In this document: positions 1 through 10,857 of the stretch, one piece after another
Layout: each line of letters opens with the position of its first letter
Numbering within the stretch: position 1 is the stretch's first letter
NCBI RefSeq assembly: GCF_002776695.1
Contig: NZ_LFJC01000003.1
Location: 6,555,984 to 6,619,983 of the forward strand
DNA from: Bradyrhizobium nitroreducens
GTDB lineage: Bacteria; Pseudomonadota; Alphaproteobacteria; Rhizobiales; Xanthobacteraceae
Length of the DNA stretch: 64,000 nt
Direction: 5' to 3'
Made by a program: the position numbers and the translations under genes
Notes under the pieces: generated by a model
The model's database searches: none
Seen by the model: only the letters and a program-made list of their open reading frames with translations
What the model was told of the DNA's origin: nothing

Positions 1-59
1 ACGTGGCGGACACGCTTGTCCCGGACGACAACGGTGGCCGGAGCCGGCCAAACAATGCC

Positions 60-1052
60 TCACACCACATCATCCGGTGCCAGCGCGCAGCCGTTGTCGG
101 GATGGGTCTCGATCTGCAGCGTGGTGTGGCCGATGCGGAACGATGCCTTCAACAGCTGTGCGGTCTCCATCAGAAAGGCGTCGCCCGTGCCGGCGGGCAT
201 GACGAGATGGCAGGTCAGCGCAGTCTCCGTGGTCGAGATCGGCCAGACATGGAGGTCGTGGATCGCCGAGACGCCCGGACGCGCGAGCAAGAACGTCCTG
301 ATCGCGGCGAGGTCGGTGCCCCTGGGCGCAGCCGCCATCGACATGTCGACGGAGCCGCGCAACAGGCTGGTCGTGCTCCAGAGGATGGTGGCGCAGATGA
401 CGAGGCTGGTGATCGGATCGAGCCAGAGCCAGCCGGTCCAGACGATCAGCGCGGCCGAGATGACGACGCCGAGCGAGACCGCGGCGTCGGCGGCCATGTG
501 CAAGTACGCGCCTTCGATGTTGATGTCGTCCTTGCGCCCGCTGGCGAACAGCAGCGCGGTGAAGCCGTTGACGAGGATGCCGATGCCGGCGACCACCATC
601 ACGGTGACACCTGCGACCGGCTCAGGCTCGCGCAGGCGCAAAATCGCCTCCCAGCCGATCGCGCCGGTTGCGACCAGCAGGAACACCGCGTTCGCCAGCG
701 CCGCCAGGATGGTGGAGGCGCGAAAGCCGTAGGTGAAGCGGCCGCTCGGCGCGCGCCGGGCCGCGATCGAGGCGCCCCAGGCGATGACGAGGCCGAGCAC
801 GTCGGACAGATTATGGCCGGCGTCGGCGAGCAGCGCAGTGGAGTTGCCGATATAGCCGTAGACCGCTTCGGCCACGACCAGCGCGGTGTTCAGCGAGATG
901 CCGATCGCGAAGGCCTTGCCGAAATTGGCGGGCGCATGGACATGCGCGTGGCCAAGTCCATGATCATGGCTGTGGTCATGACCGGGTCCATGATCGTGGC
1001 TGTGGCCGGCATGATCATGGTGGTGATGGCCGTGGTGGTCGTGGCTACCCAA
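60..1052 (-). CDS. Cation diffusion facilitator (CDF) metal exporter with His-rich N-terminus
   Basis: A 330-residue inner membrane exporter that would move divalent metal (Zn, Co, Cd or Ni) out of the cytoplasm in exchange for protons. The first 40 residues are extremely His/Asp-rich (HDHHGHHHHDH and repeats of GHDHSHDH), a cytosolic metal-collecting tail typical of DmeF/CzcD-type CDF proteins. Six hydrophobic segments follow, with the two family metal-site motifs DAGHNLSD (residues 77-84) and HMAADA (184-189), then a soluble C-terminal domain (about 250-330). It is the last gene of the efflux cluster, 2 bp after the RND pump gene, so it is probably co-transcribed with it. The CDF family is certain; the metal is inferred from context and cannot be assigned from sequence alone. 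Confidence 0.93.
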   Translation of the reverse strand: MGSHDHHGHHHHDHAGHSHDHGPGHDHSHDHGLGHAHVHAPANFGKAFAIGISLNTALVVAEAVYGYIGNSTALLADAGHNLSDVLGLVIAWGASIAARRAPSGRFTYGFRASTILAALANAVFLLVATGAIGWEAILRLREPEPVAGVTVMVVAGIGILVNGFTALLFASGRKDDINIEGAYLHMAADAAVSLGVVISAALIVWTGWLWLDPITSLVICATILWSTTSLLRGSVDMSMAAAPRGTDLAAIRTFLLARPGVSAIHDLHVWPISTTETALTCHLVMPAGTGDAFLMETAQLLKASFRIGHTTLQIETHPDNGCALAPDDVV

Positions 1053-1054
1053 GT

Positions 1055-4265
<3,211 letters not shown>

Positions 4266-4273
<8 letters not shown>

Positions 4274-5243
4274 GTTCGGCCTCGCCCTTGCCCATCTCCG
4301 CCTTCACGACGAAACTGTTCTCCGCAACGTAGTGCTCGCCGGCGGCAAGCCCCGCCTTGATCTCGACATGGCGCGGATCGGAATCGCCAAGCTCCACCGG
4401 GCGGGCTTCGATCTTGTCGCCGTCCTCGCGGACGAACACGATGGTCCTGTTCTCCAGCGTCTGGATCGCGCTTTTGCGAACGGCGACCGCGACGTTGCGT
4501 GCGGCGAGGATCAGCCGCGCGGTGACGAACAGGCCGGGACGCAGACGTCCGTCGGGATTTTGCAGAACGACGCGCGCGAGCGCCGTTTGCGTTTCGCTGC
4601 TGCCGATCGGCGCCATGTAGGAGATCGTGCCCTTGATTTCGCCGCGGCCGTCGTCGGGATCGATCAGCACCTCGTCGTTGAGACGGACGCGCCGCAGATC
4701 CTGCCGGTAGATCGACAGATCGACCCAGATGGTGGAGAGGTCGGCGACCACGAAGGCCGGCTTCTGCTCGGAGGCGTATTCGCCGAGCGAGATCTGCCGC
4801 TCGATGATGGTGCCGGCAATGGGCGCCTTCAGCTCGTAGACGGTGAGGCTCTGGTTGCTCTCGATCGCGGCGAGCAGATCGTCCTTGCCGACCTTGTCGC
4901 CGATCCGCTTCTGGATCGATTTGGCGAGGCCCGGAAAGCGCGGCGTCACCTGCACCACGGCCTCCTGGTTGGCGCGCAGGATGCCGTTGAAGGCGAGCGT
5001 GTCGTTCAGCGTGGCGCTCGCGGCCTCCGCCAGCACCACGCCGGCCGCCGCCAGCTTGACGTCGGAGATGCGGATACGGTCGGCGCCGTGCTCGTCCTGC
5101 TCGACATGATCGTTCGGCTTCTTCGGTTCGGAATGCTCGGCGTGCTCGGCGGGCGCGACCTTGGCCGGGGCGAGCAGGGAATAGCCGTAAGCGCCGAGCG
5201 CAGCGGCAGCGATGGCGACGAGAATGGTCGAGGACGTCTTCAT
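4266..5243 (-). CDS. czcB: RND efflux periplasmic adaptor, CzcB/HlyD type
   Basis: A 325-residue membrane fusion protein linking the RND pump to the outer membrane channel. The N-terminus MKTSSTILVAIAAAALGAYG is a signal/anchor segment. It is followed by a short His/Glu stretch (EHAEHSE, about residues 33-40) and a second acidic/His patch (HVEQDEHGAD), plausibly metal binding. The body has the lipoyl/barrel-sandwich halves (VVQVTPRFPGLAKSI; ELKAPIAGTIIE) and a beta-barrel with GLFVTARL. The C-terminus is again acidic (KGEAEHD). It overlaps the next gene by 8 bp and the preceding channel gene by 4 bp (ATGA), so all three are in one operon. It is a little shorter than the Cupriavidus CzcB, with no obvious truncation. 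Confidence 0.93.
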
Positions 5244-6514
5244 CGTGCGCTCTCCCGCGCCAGCGTGAAGGGATTGCCGACGAGGCCTTCGATGGTGGCG
5301 ACACCGGCATGGAAATTCTGCAGCGCCTCCTGCTCGCGCAGCCGCGCCTGGGTGACGCTGGCCTGGGCGTCGAGCACCTCGAGCAGGGTGAAGCGGCCCT
5401 GGCCGTAGCCTTGCGAGATGGCCTCGGAGGCCTCGACGGCCTTGGGGATCGCGGTCTCGCGTAGCACCGCGAGCTCGCGCAGCGAGCCCTGCACCGAGTC
5501 GTAGGCGCGGCCGGCGATCACGATCAGCGTGTTGCGGTTGGCCTCGCGCTCGGCCTTGGTCTTGGCGAGGCTTTCCTGCGCCGAGAGGATGTTGCCCTGG
5601 TTCTGGTCGAACACGGGGATCGGCACCGACAGGGACAGCCTGACTGCATCGTCATTGGTGTCGTTGAAGTGGCGCCAGCCGGCGGCGATCCGCACGTCCG
5701 GATAGGGCTTGAGCCGCGCCAGCAAAAGCTCGGCATTGCGCTGGGCATAAACCGCGGTCCAGCGCACCAGCTGCGGATTGGCGTCGATGGCGGCAACCAC
5801 CGCCTGGAACGCCGGGGGCTTGCCCATGGTGTCGAGCCGGCCGGAGACCTCGCCGTATTTGGCGTTGGGATCGCCCATCAGCACCGCGAGCTCGCGCCGG
5901 GCGCTCGCCAGGCTCGCCCTGAAGCGCTCGCGGTCGGCCTTCACCAGGGCGGAGGCGACTTCGGCGCGACCGGTCTCGGCCGGCGAGGAGGCGCCGGCCT
6001 CGACGCGGCGGCGGAGCAGCGGCGTCAGGCGGTCGATCGCGGCGATCTGCTCGTCGAGGATCTGGATGCGCCGCTGCGCGCCGAGCACGCTGAGGAACGC
6101 GATCGCGGTCTCCGACAGCACCTCGAGCCTGATCGCCTTGCGCTGGATCGCGGCGACCTCGATGCCGGCAGCGCCAGCCGCGATCCGCGCGTCGCGCTTG
6201 CCGAACAGCTCGAACGCCTGGCTGATCTGGAGCGTGGTCTCGGCCGAGCGCGTGCCGCGATAGATGCCGGAGCCGAACGAATTGTCCTGCTCATAGGACA
6301 GTTCCGGATTGAGCAGGGCGCCGGCCTGGATGCGCTGGCCCGTGGCGATGCCGACGTCGCGCTCGGCTGCCGTCAGCCGCGGGCTCGCGGCCAGCGCGCG
6401 CGAGAGCGCGCTCCGCATCGTCAAAGTCTGGGCGTGTGACGGGGCAAGCGCCGATCCTGCAATCAGACACGCCACCGCGCACGCCAGGCGCGCGGCCATT
6501 CTCCTGCGAAACAT
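5240..6514 (-). CDS. czcC: TolC-family outer membrane channel, CzcC type
   Basis: A 424-residue outer membrane efflux protein forming the exit duct of the tripartite pump. A signal peptide (about residues 1-28, ending AQT) is followed by two outer-membrane-efflux repeats rich in long amphipathic helices (for example around residues 30-210 and 230-410), the normal TolC pattern. An internal ATG at residue 6 is an alternative start. The gene follows the small exported protein at 6570-6932 after 55 bp, and a perfect 5-bp hairpin lies in that gap 29 bases before this start. No strong Shine-Dalgarno is seen, only GCAGG about 10 bases upstream. That makes translation dependent on the leader plausible. 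Confidence 0.9.
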   Translation of the reverse strand: MFRRRMAARLACAVACLIAGSALAPSHAQTLTMRSALSRALAASPRLTAAERDVGIATGQRIQAGALLNPELSYEQDNSFGSGIYRGTRSAETTLQISQAFELFGKRDARIAAGAAGIEVAAIQRKAIRLEVLSETAIAFLSVLGAQRRIQILDEQIAAIDRLTPLLRRRVEAGASSPAETGRAEVASALVKADRERFRASLASARRELAVLMGDPNAKYGEVSGRLDTMGKPPAFQAVVAAIDANPQLVRWTAVYAQRNAELLLARLKPYPDVRIAAGWRHFNDTNDDAVRLSLSVPIPVFDQNQGNILSAQESLAKTKAEREANRNTLIVIAGRAYDSVQGSLRELAVLRETAIPKAVEASEAISQGYGQGRFTLLEVLDAQASVTQARLREQEALQNFHAGVATIEGLVGNPFTLARESAR

Positions 6515-6543
6515 AAAACCGACCTGCGAAGGATGAACCTAAT

Positions 6544-6558
6544 GGGCGCGAAACGCCC
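6544..6558 (-). promoter_or_regulatory. Hairpin between the small exported protein gene and czcC
   Basis: Read on the minus strand this is GGGCG-TTTCG-CGCCC, a perfect 5-bp GC stem with a 5-base loop. It lies 11 bases after the stop codon of the 6570-6932 gene and 29 bases before the czcC start. There is no T tract behind it, so it does not look like a terminator. Position and size suit a structure affecting ribosome access to czcC. Functional role is inferred. Confidence 0.4.
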
Positions 6559-6569
6559 GACCAATCCGT

Positions 6570-6932
6570 TCAGGCAATATGTTTGGGAGGAGGAGAGTCG
6601 GTATCGGGGGTGATGCCGGCGAGCTGGGGCGCAGGCTGCGGGCTCGTTGCCGACACGAGCGCGGTCGATGCGGTCGATGGCGCCTGCTGCGTCGCCGTCA
6701 GCGAGAAGCAGCCATGGCAATGATGTCCGCCGATGGCCTTGTGGTCGCTATGGCCCGTGGATCCATCCAGGATCGCGGCGATCTCCGAACCGCCGCCGGG
6801 CGTGGTGACGTCGATGTCGTGCGCGCCGTGCAGCGCACCCGCGAGCAGATAGACGATCGCGATCAGCACGGACAGCAGCCCGCGCCATTTGCGCGGACGG
6901 CAAGTTGCTGAGGGCTGGCGGTTCGCGAGCAC
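6570..6932 (-). CDS. CzcI/DUF2946-like small exported metal-binding protein, possible leader peptide
   Basis: A GTG start at 6932 gives 120 residues; a TTG at 7019 in the same frame would add 29 poorly convincing residues. The sequence has a basic N-region (RPRKWRG), a hydrophobic core (LLSVLIAIVYLLAGALHG), a short periplasmic part with the His/Cys motif SDHKAIGGHHCHGCFS, and a proline-containing tail ending DSPPPKHIA. The arrangement (signal peptide, C-x2-C, Pro-rich end, gene upstream of czcCBA) matches CzcI-type proteins and the DUF2946 leader proteins. Metal binding by HHCHGC is inferred. It may be a periplasmic metal sensor, or a nascent-chain sensor controlling czcC translation. The start codon is uncertain. 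Confidence 0.6.
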   Translation of the reverse strand: MLANRQPSATCRPRKWRGLLSVLIAIVYLLAGALHGAHDIDVTTPGGGSEIAAILDGSTGHSDHKAIGGHHCHGCFSLTATQQAPSTASTALVSATSPQPAPQLAGITPDTDSPPPKHIA

Positions 6933-7308
6933 GACGTCACTCTGGTTGCGGTCTGTGCCCGGCCTAGCATGGCGGCGGGAACAGTGTCGACCCGCAACAT
7001 TGTTACGTCCCGGGAACAATTGCCGCAGCGGCGAAGGCGCGGCGATCGCGTCTCATTGGCGGGCAATGATCCGCCGGCGTGAGGCGAATGGCTCGATGGC
7101 CGCTGGGTGAGGAACAGGTGCGGTGATCGCAGACACGGAACGGCCCCAGCCGGCCCTGACCGGCTGAGGCCTTGTGCTCACAATCTTCATCCTCGGGACT
7201 CCCGCAGTGAACTCGCAGCTCGCCAGTTCGTTCCCGCTGCTCCCTCGAATTTGGAACGTTCTGCATGCGTCGCGATTAGCGACCATAAGAAACCGAGGAG
7301 GAAGGACA
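6933..7308. other. Intergenic region between divergent genes
   Basis: About 375 bp separate the minus-strand metal operon from the plus-strand membrane-peptide gene, so promoters for both must lie here. I see no convincing protein gene. A 7-bp inverted repeat (CAGCCGG-N6-CCGGCTG) lies at 7147-7166. A strong Shine-Dalgarno (GAGGAGGAAGG) precedes the ATG at 7309. No MerR-, Fur- or Zur-like box was recognised by eye. Confidence 0.5.
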
Positions 7309-7383
7309 ATGGACGGACTGATTTATCTGATCGGCTTGATCGTCGTCATCATGGCGATCCTGTCGTTCTTCGGCCTGCGTTGA
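7309..7383 (+). CDS. 24-residue single-span membrane peptide
   Basis: A tiny gene that begins MDGLIYLIGL and ends SFFGLR. Almost the whole product is one hydrophobic helix (residues 4-22). Its reality rests on a near-ideal Shine-Dalgarno (AGGAGGAAGG, ending 4 bases before the ATG), codon usage like its neighbours, and the next gene starting only 10 bp downstream on the same strand. The LxxLIVVIMAILSF-type core looks like the very short membrane proteins that associate with larger complexes (KdpF or CydX size). No partner can be named from sequence. The adjacent four-helix protein is the obvious candidate. Confidence 0.65.
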   Translation: MDGLIYLIGLIVVIMAILSFFGLR

Positions 7384-7393
7384 GAGGGCCGCG

Positions 7394-8284
7394 ATGACGG
7401 TCGAAACTCTCGTGCGGGAAGAATTCATCGAGGGCGGCCTGGAGGGCGAAGCCCCCCGCAGCATCCAGTGGAGCTCGGTGTTCGCAGGCGCTCTCGCCGC
7501 CGGCGCGATGTCTTTCATCCTGATCGGCTTCGGCGTCGCCGTCGGTCTTGGTGTCAGCTCGGCCTCGCCGACATGGCGTGACGCCTCGGCGGCGCTGGCG
7601 CTGCTCTCAGGGCTTTATCTCATCATCCAGGCGATCATCAGCTTCGGCTTCGGCGGCTACATCGCGGGCCGCACGACACGCCCGGCGCCGACGCTGGCGA
7701 CGATCGAGGACGATGGCGAGCGGCGGGACGGTCTGCACGGGCTAACCGCCTGGGCCCTGGCCGTGCTGGCCGGGGCGGCGCTGCTTGCGCTGCTCGGCGC
7801 TGCCGCGATCGACCGTTCGCCGCTGCGCAGCTCGGCCAGCAACATGTCCGCGGCCGAGCCGATGTTGAGCTATGAGCTCGACAAGCTGTTCCGCGCGCCG
7901 CGTCGGGCGCCAAACGTCGATTTGAGGGAAGCCCGTGCCGAAGCGGGACGCATTCTGCTGACCTCGTCCAGTCATAGCGGCGTCGGCACTGACGACCGGG
8001 CCTACCTCGTGCAGCAGGTCGCTGGCCTCACGGGACTGCAGGCCCCCGACGCCGAGCGGCGCGTCGATGCGCTGATCGCCGACGCCAGGACGGCGATCAA
8101 TCGCGCAAGGCGCAACTCGATCATCGTGGCGTTCTCGGTCGCGGCTGCGACCTTGATCGGCGCCGCGGTGGCGTGGGCTGCGGCCGTGGCCGGCGGGCGG
8201 CATCGTGACGGCGAACCGCTGCCGAACTGGATGGCGAGTTCAAACCGCTTCCATCGCAATCTGCGCGCGATGCCGGTGCCATAG
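7394..8284 (+). CDS. Conserved hypothetical membrane protein, four predicted helices
   Basis: A 296-residue protein of unknown function. An acidic cytosolic start (residues 1-22) is followed by two helices (about 25-50 and 62-90, with the Gly-rich FGFGGYIAGR), a short hydrophilic loop, a third helix (about 117-138), a charged domain of some 100 residues (about 145-235) and a final helix near 238-265. This outline is seen in several uncharacterised alphaproteobacterial proteins, but I recognise no catalytic or binding motif. The ATG follows GAGAGGGCCGCG. It probably forms an operon with the 24-residue peptide and ends at a bidirectional hairpin shared with pepT. Confidence 0.7.
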   Translation: MTVETLVREEFIEGGLEGEAPRSIQWSSVFAGALAAGAMSFILIGFGVAVGLGVSSASPTWRDASAALALLSGLYLIIQAIISFGFGGYIAGRTTRPAPTLATIEDDGERRDGLHGLTAWALAVLAGAALLALLGAAAIDRSPLRSSASNMSAAEPMLSYELDKLFRAPRRAPNVDLREARAEAGRILLTSSSHSGVGTDDRAYLVQQVAGLTGLQAPDAERRVDALIADARTAINRARRNSIIVAFSVAAATLIGAAVAWAAAVAGGRHRDGEPLPNWMASSNRFHRNLRAMPVP

Positions 8285-8296
8285 GCTGCAAAACAA

Positions 8297-8320
8297 ATGG
8301 CCGGGCGCAAGCCCGGCCAT
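8297..8320. terminator. Hairpin terminator between convergent genes
   Basis: A perfect 10-bp stem (ATGGCCGGGC pairing with GCCCGGCCAT) closed by a GCAA tetraloop lies 12 bp after the plus-strand gene and 20 bp after the pepT stop. On the minus strand it is followed by TTGTTTTGC, a T-rich run that makes it a good intrinsic terminator for pepT. On the plus strand no T run follows, so its action there is less certain. Confidence 0.75.
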
Positions 8321-8340
8321 ACGAATGCCTGCAGGAGGCT

Positions 8341-9591
8341 TCAGGCCTTCTCTTCCCAGATCATCGCCAGATGCACGATGGTCTGCACGGCCTTTTCCAT
8401 GTCCTGCCGGCTGACCCATTCGAGTCGCGAGTGGAAGGCGTGCTCGCCGGCGAAAATGTTGGGGCAGGGCAGGCCCATGAAGGACAGGCGCGAGCCGTCG
8501 GTGCCGCCGCGGATTGCGGTGCGCATCGGCCGCAGCCCGGCACGGCGGATCGCCTCGATGGCATATTCCAGCACGTGCGGGTGACGGTCGATCACCTGCT
8601 TCATGTTGCGATACTGCTCCTTCACCTCGAAGCTGTAGGTCGAGCGCGGATAGTCCTTCATCACGTCCTTGACGATGTCCTCGAGCAGAGCCTCCTTCTC
8701 CTTCAGCCCTTCCTCGGTGAAGTCGCGCACGATGAAGGAGAGCGTTGCCCGTTCCAGCGCGCCCTCGATGCCGATCGGATGCAGGAAGCCCTGCTTGCCC
8801 GAGGTCGTCTCCGGCGAGCAGCCTTCCTTCGGCAGCCGCTCGACGATGGCGGCGGCGATCTTGATCGCGTGCTCCATCTTGCCCTTGGCGTAGCCGGGAT
8901 GGGCGCTGACACCGGTGATGGTGATGGTGGCGCCGTCAGCCGAGAAGGTCTCGTCCTCGACGCAGCCGGCGCTCTCGCCGTCCATGGTGTAGCCGAAATC
9001 GGCGCCCAGCTTCTTGATGTCGACATTGTCGACGCCGCGGCCGATCTCTTCGTCCGGCGTGAACAGGATCTTGATGGTGCCGTGCTTCACGTCGGGATTG
9101 TTGATGAAGAACTGCGCGGCATCCATGATCTCGGCGACGCCGGCCTTGTTGTCGGCGCCGAGCAGCGTCGTGCCGTCGGTGGTGATGATGTCGTTGCCGA
9201 TCTGGTTCTTCAGCGCCGGATGCTCGTTGAAGCGGATCACCTGGCTGGTGTCGCCCGGCAGCGTGATGTCGCCGCCGCGATAGTTCTTCCAGACCTGCGG
9301 CTTGACGTCCTTGCCGGTGACGTCGGGCGAGGTGTCCATGTGCGAGCAGAAGCAGATCACCGGCACCTTCTTGGTCGTATTGGCCGGGATGGTGCCGTAG
9401 ACATAGCCGTAGTCGTCGAGATGGGCGTCCGCGACGCCCATCTCCTTCAGCTCGGCGGCCAGCACGCGGCCGAGATCCTTCTGCTTCTCGGTCGAGGGCG
9501 AGCGAGGCGAATCCGGATCGGACTGGGTGTCGATGGTGACGTAGCGCAGGAAGCGCTCGGTTACGGTATGCGAAAAGATGAGAGAGGACAT
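8341..9591 (-). CDS. pepT: Peptidase T (tripeptide aminopeptidase)
   Basis: A 416-residue cytosolic M20-family zinc peptidase that removes the N-terminal residue from tripeptides. Recognisable features are CFCSHMDTSPD (about residues 80-90; zinc-binding H84 and catalytic D86), the bridging aspartate in LGADNKAGVAEI, the catalytic glutamate pair in FTPDEEIGRG, and a C-terminal zinc-site His in AFHSRLEWV. Length equals that of enterobacterial PepT (about 408). It is transcribed alone and ends at the hairpin at 8297-8320. Identification is secure. Confidence 0.95.
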   Translation of the reverse strand: MSSLIFSHTVTERFLRYVTIDTQSDPDSPRSPSTEKQKDLGRVLAAELKEMGVADAHLDDYGYVYGTIPANTTKKVPVICFCSHMDTSPDVTGKDVKPQVWKNYRGGDITLPGDTSQVIRFNEHPALKNQIGNDIITTDGTTLLGADNKAGVAEIMDAAQFFINNPDVKHGTIKILFTPDEEIGRGVDNVDIKKLGADFGYTMDGESAGCVEDETFSADGATITITGVSAHPGYAKGKMEHAIKIAAAIVERLPKEGCSPETTSGKQGFLHPIGIEGALERATLSFIVRDFTEEGLKEKEALLEDIVKDVMKDYPRSTYSFEVKEQYRNMKQVIDRHPHVLEYAIEAIRRAGLRPMRTAIRGGTDGSRLSFMGLPCPNIFAGEHAFHSRLEWVSRQDMEKAVQTIVHLAMIWEEKA

Positions 9592-9757
9592 TTCTGGTCA
9601 AACCGCCGGGTCAAGGGGATGAGAGGCGGTATATCAGAAAGCGGGCCGCGTTGCGGCCGGAACGAGATGAGATCAGCCTTAACGAAATCTTGGCTTGCAG
9701 CGTTTTCGAGCGAAGTGGATCCCGGTTCGCGTGAAGAAACCGCGTCAAAACGGGAAT

Positions 9758-10087
9758 CTAGATCGCCTCTTTCAGTTCCTTCACGGGGCGGAACGTGACC
9801 TTCTTGCTGGCCTTGATGTGGATCGGCTCGCCGGTGGCGGGATTGCGGCCGGTGCGGGCGGCGCGCTTGCGGACCTGGAGGATGCCGAGCCCGACGATGC
9901 GGACGCGGTCGCCCTTCTTCAGGTGCTTGGCGATCAGATCGACCATGTCGGTCAGGACGGCCTCGGCGCGCTTCTTGGACAGGTCCTGACTCTCGGCGAT
10001 GTCGGCGGCGAGGTGCTTGAGCGTAATGGTGGCAGGAGCGGCTGACCTCTTCGCCGAATCCTTCTTGGCCGGATCCTTCTTAGCCAT
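9758..10087 (-). CDS. HU/IHF-family DNA-binding protein with Lys/Ala-rich N-terminal tail
   Basis: A 109-residue nucleoid protein. The start at 10087 is chosen because AGGAGG lies 6 bases upstream; a further in-frame ATG 15 bases earlier has no such site. Residues 1-20 (MAKKDPAKKDSAKRSAAP) are a basic tail not present in ordinary 90-residue HU. The rest is the HU fold, including the DNA-contacting arm GRNPATGEPIHI and the C-terminal helix VTFRPVKELKEAI. Typical HU also has this arm, so the domain call is secure. Whether it acts as HU, as IHF, or as a specialised histone-like protein is open. It stands alone between pepT and tRNA-Asp. Confidence 0.92.
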   Translation of the reverse strand: MAKKDPAKKDSAKRSAAPATITLKHLAADIAESQDLSKKRAEAVLTDMVDLIAKHLKKGDRVRIVGLGILQVRKRAARTGRNPATGEPIHIKASKKVTFRPVKELKEAI

Positions 10088-10273
10088 GGCTGGCCTCCTC
10101 AATGACCGGGAAGCCCCGAAAATGCCGGGAAAACGTGGAGCTCCCTCTAAGTCCTTTGAGACGTAGACGATTCGGGCGCCAGCTGACTATGCCATGAGTT
10201 CCCGCCGGACGCCGGCCATCGCCGCGAAAGGCGTCGAGAAGCTCGGGCTAAGTTTTTGAAGGGATTGCCAAAA

Positions 10274-10350
<77 letters not shown>

Positions 10351-10463
10351 GTGGTTCGCTCGATGCGCGCGGAACGAGGGGGGACTTAAAGGCGGGGCTG
10401 GGTGAAGTCAAGGACGTTGCGAAGCGCCGGCGCATCTCCGCTTAAGCATTGCTCCGGAAAACG

Positions 10464-10486
10464 AAAAAGGCCGCCCGGAGGCGGCC
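10464..10486 (-). terminator. Intrinsic terminator of the 10512-10715 gene
   Basis: On the minus strand a perfect 7-bp stem GGCCGCC/GGCGGCC with a 4-base loop is followed at once by TTTTTCG. It lies 26 bp after the stop codon of the small membrane-anchored protein and about 110 bp before tRNA-Asp, so the two should be separate transcripts. Confidence 0.8.
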
Positions 10487-10511
10487 ATGGGTCAGCCCGG
10501 AAGAGGACGTT

Positions 10512-10715
10512 TCAGCGAATCTCGGACGTCCCGGCGCTCGTCACCACCACCGGCTTGCCGGCCTTGATCACGTGGGTGGCCTGGGCGGTCTGGCTGTAAT
10601 CGGCATTGGTGCGGGCTGCGATGCCGAAGCCGGCCACCATGATGCCGGCCACCAGCGCCACCACCACGATCTTCAGGTGGGTCGCACGATCAGCAGAGTG
10701 AATGGAGTGGTTCAT
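10512..10715 (-). CDS. Small conserved membrane-anchored protein
   Basis: A 67-residue protein. It has a short polar start (MNHSIHSADRATH), one hydrophobic helix (about residues 15-33, ending GFGIAART) and a 33-residue tail containing HVIKAGKPVVVTSAGTSEIR that would lie in the periplasm or stay exported. GGGAGG sits 6 bases before the ATG and a terminator follows, so it is a real monocistronic gene. I recall similar short proteins as conserved hypotheticals in Bradyrhizobium, but no function can be assigned. The leader contains an imperfect hairpin near 10767-10787. Confidence 0.75.
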   Translation of the reverse strand: MNHSIHSADRATHLKIVVVALVAGIMVAGFGIAARTNADYSQTAQATHVIKAGKPVVVTSAGTSEIR

Positions 10716-10857
10716 CTGAGCCTCCCGACGGGCTTTGCCGCCGTCTATGGGCTCATGTCTTAAGGACCATCTGTTTCCGGATGGTTTCGCGGGTTCCGCA
10801 AAATGGTTTCATTAATGCGCCCGCTGGGTTTCGCCGGGCTTGCGGTCAGATGAGGTC

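Noticed and set aside
1..59. End of another gene at the window's left edge
   Set aside because: Only 59 bases are available. A 7-bp GC palindrome at 35-50 could be a terminator for the CDF gene but has no T tract, so nothing is called.
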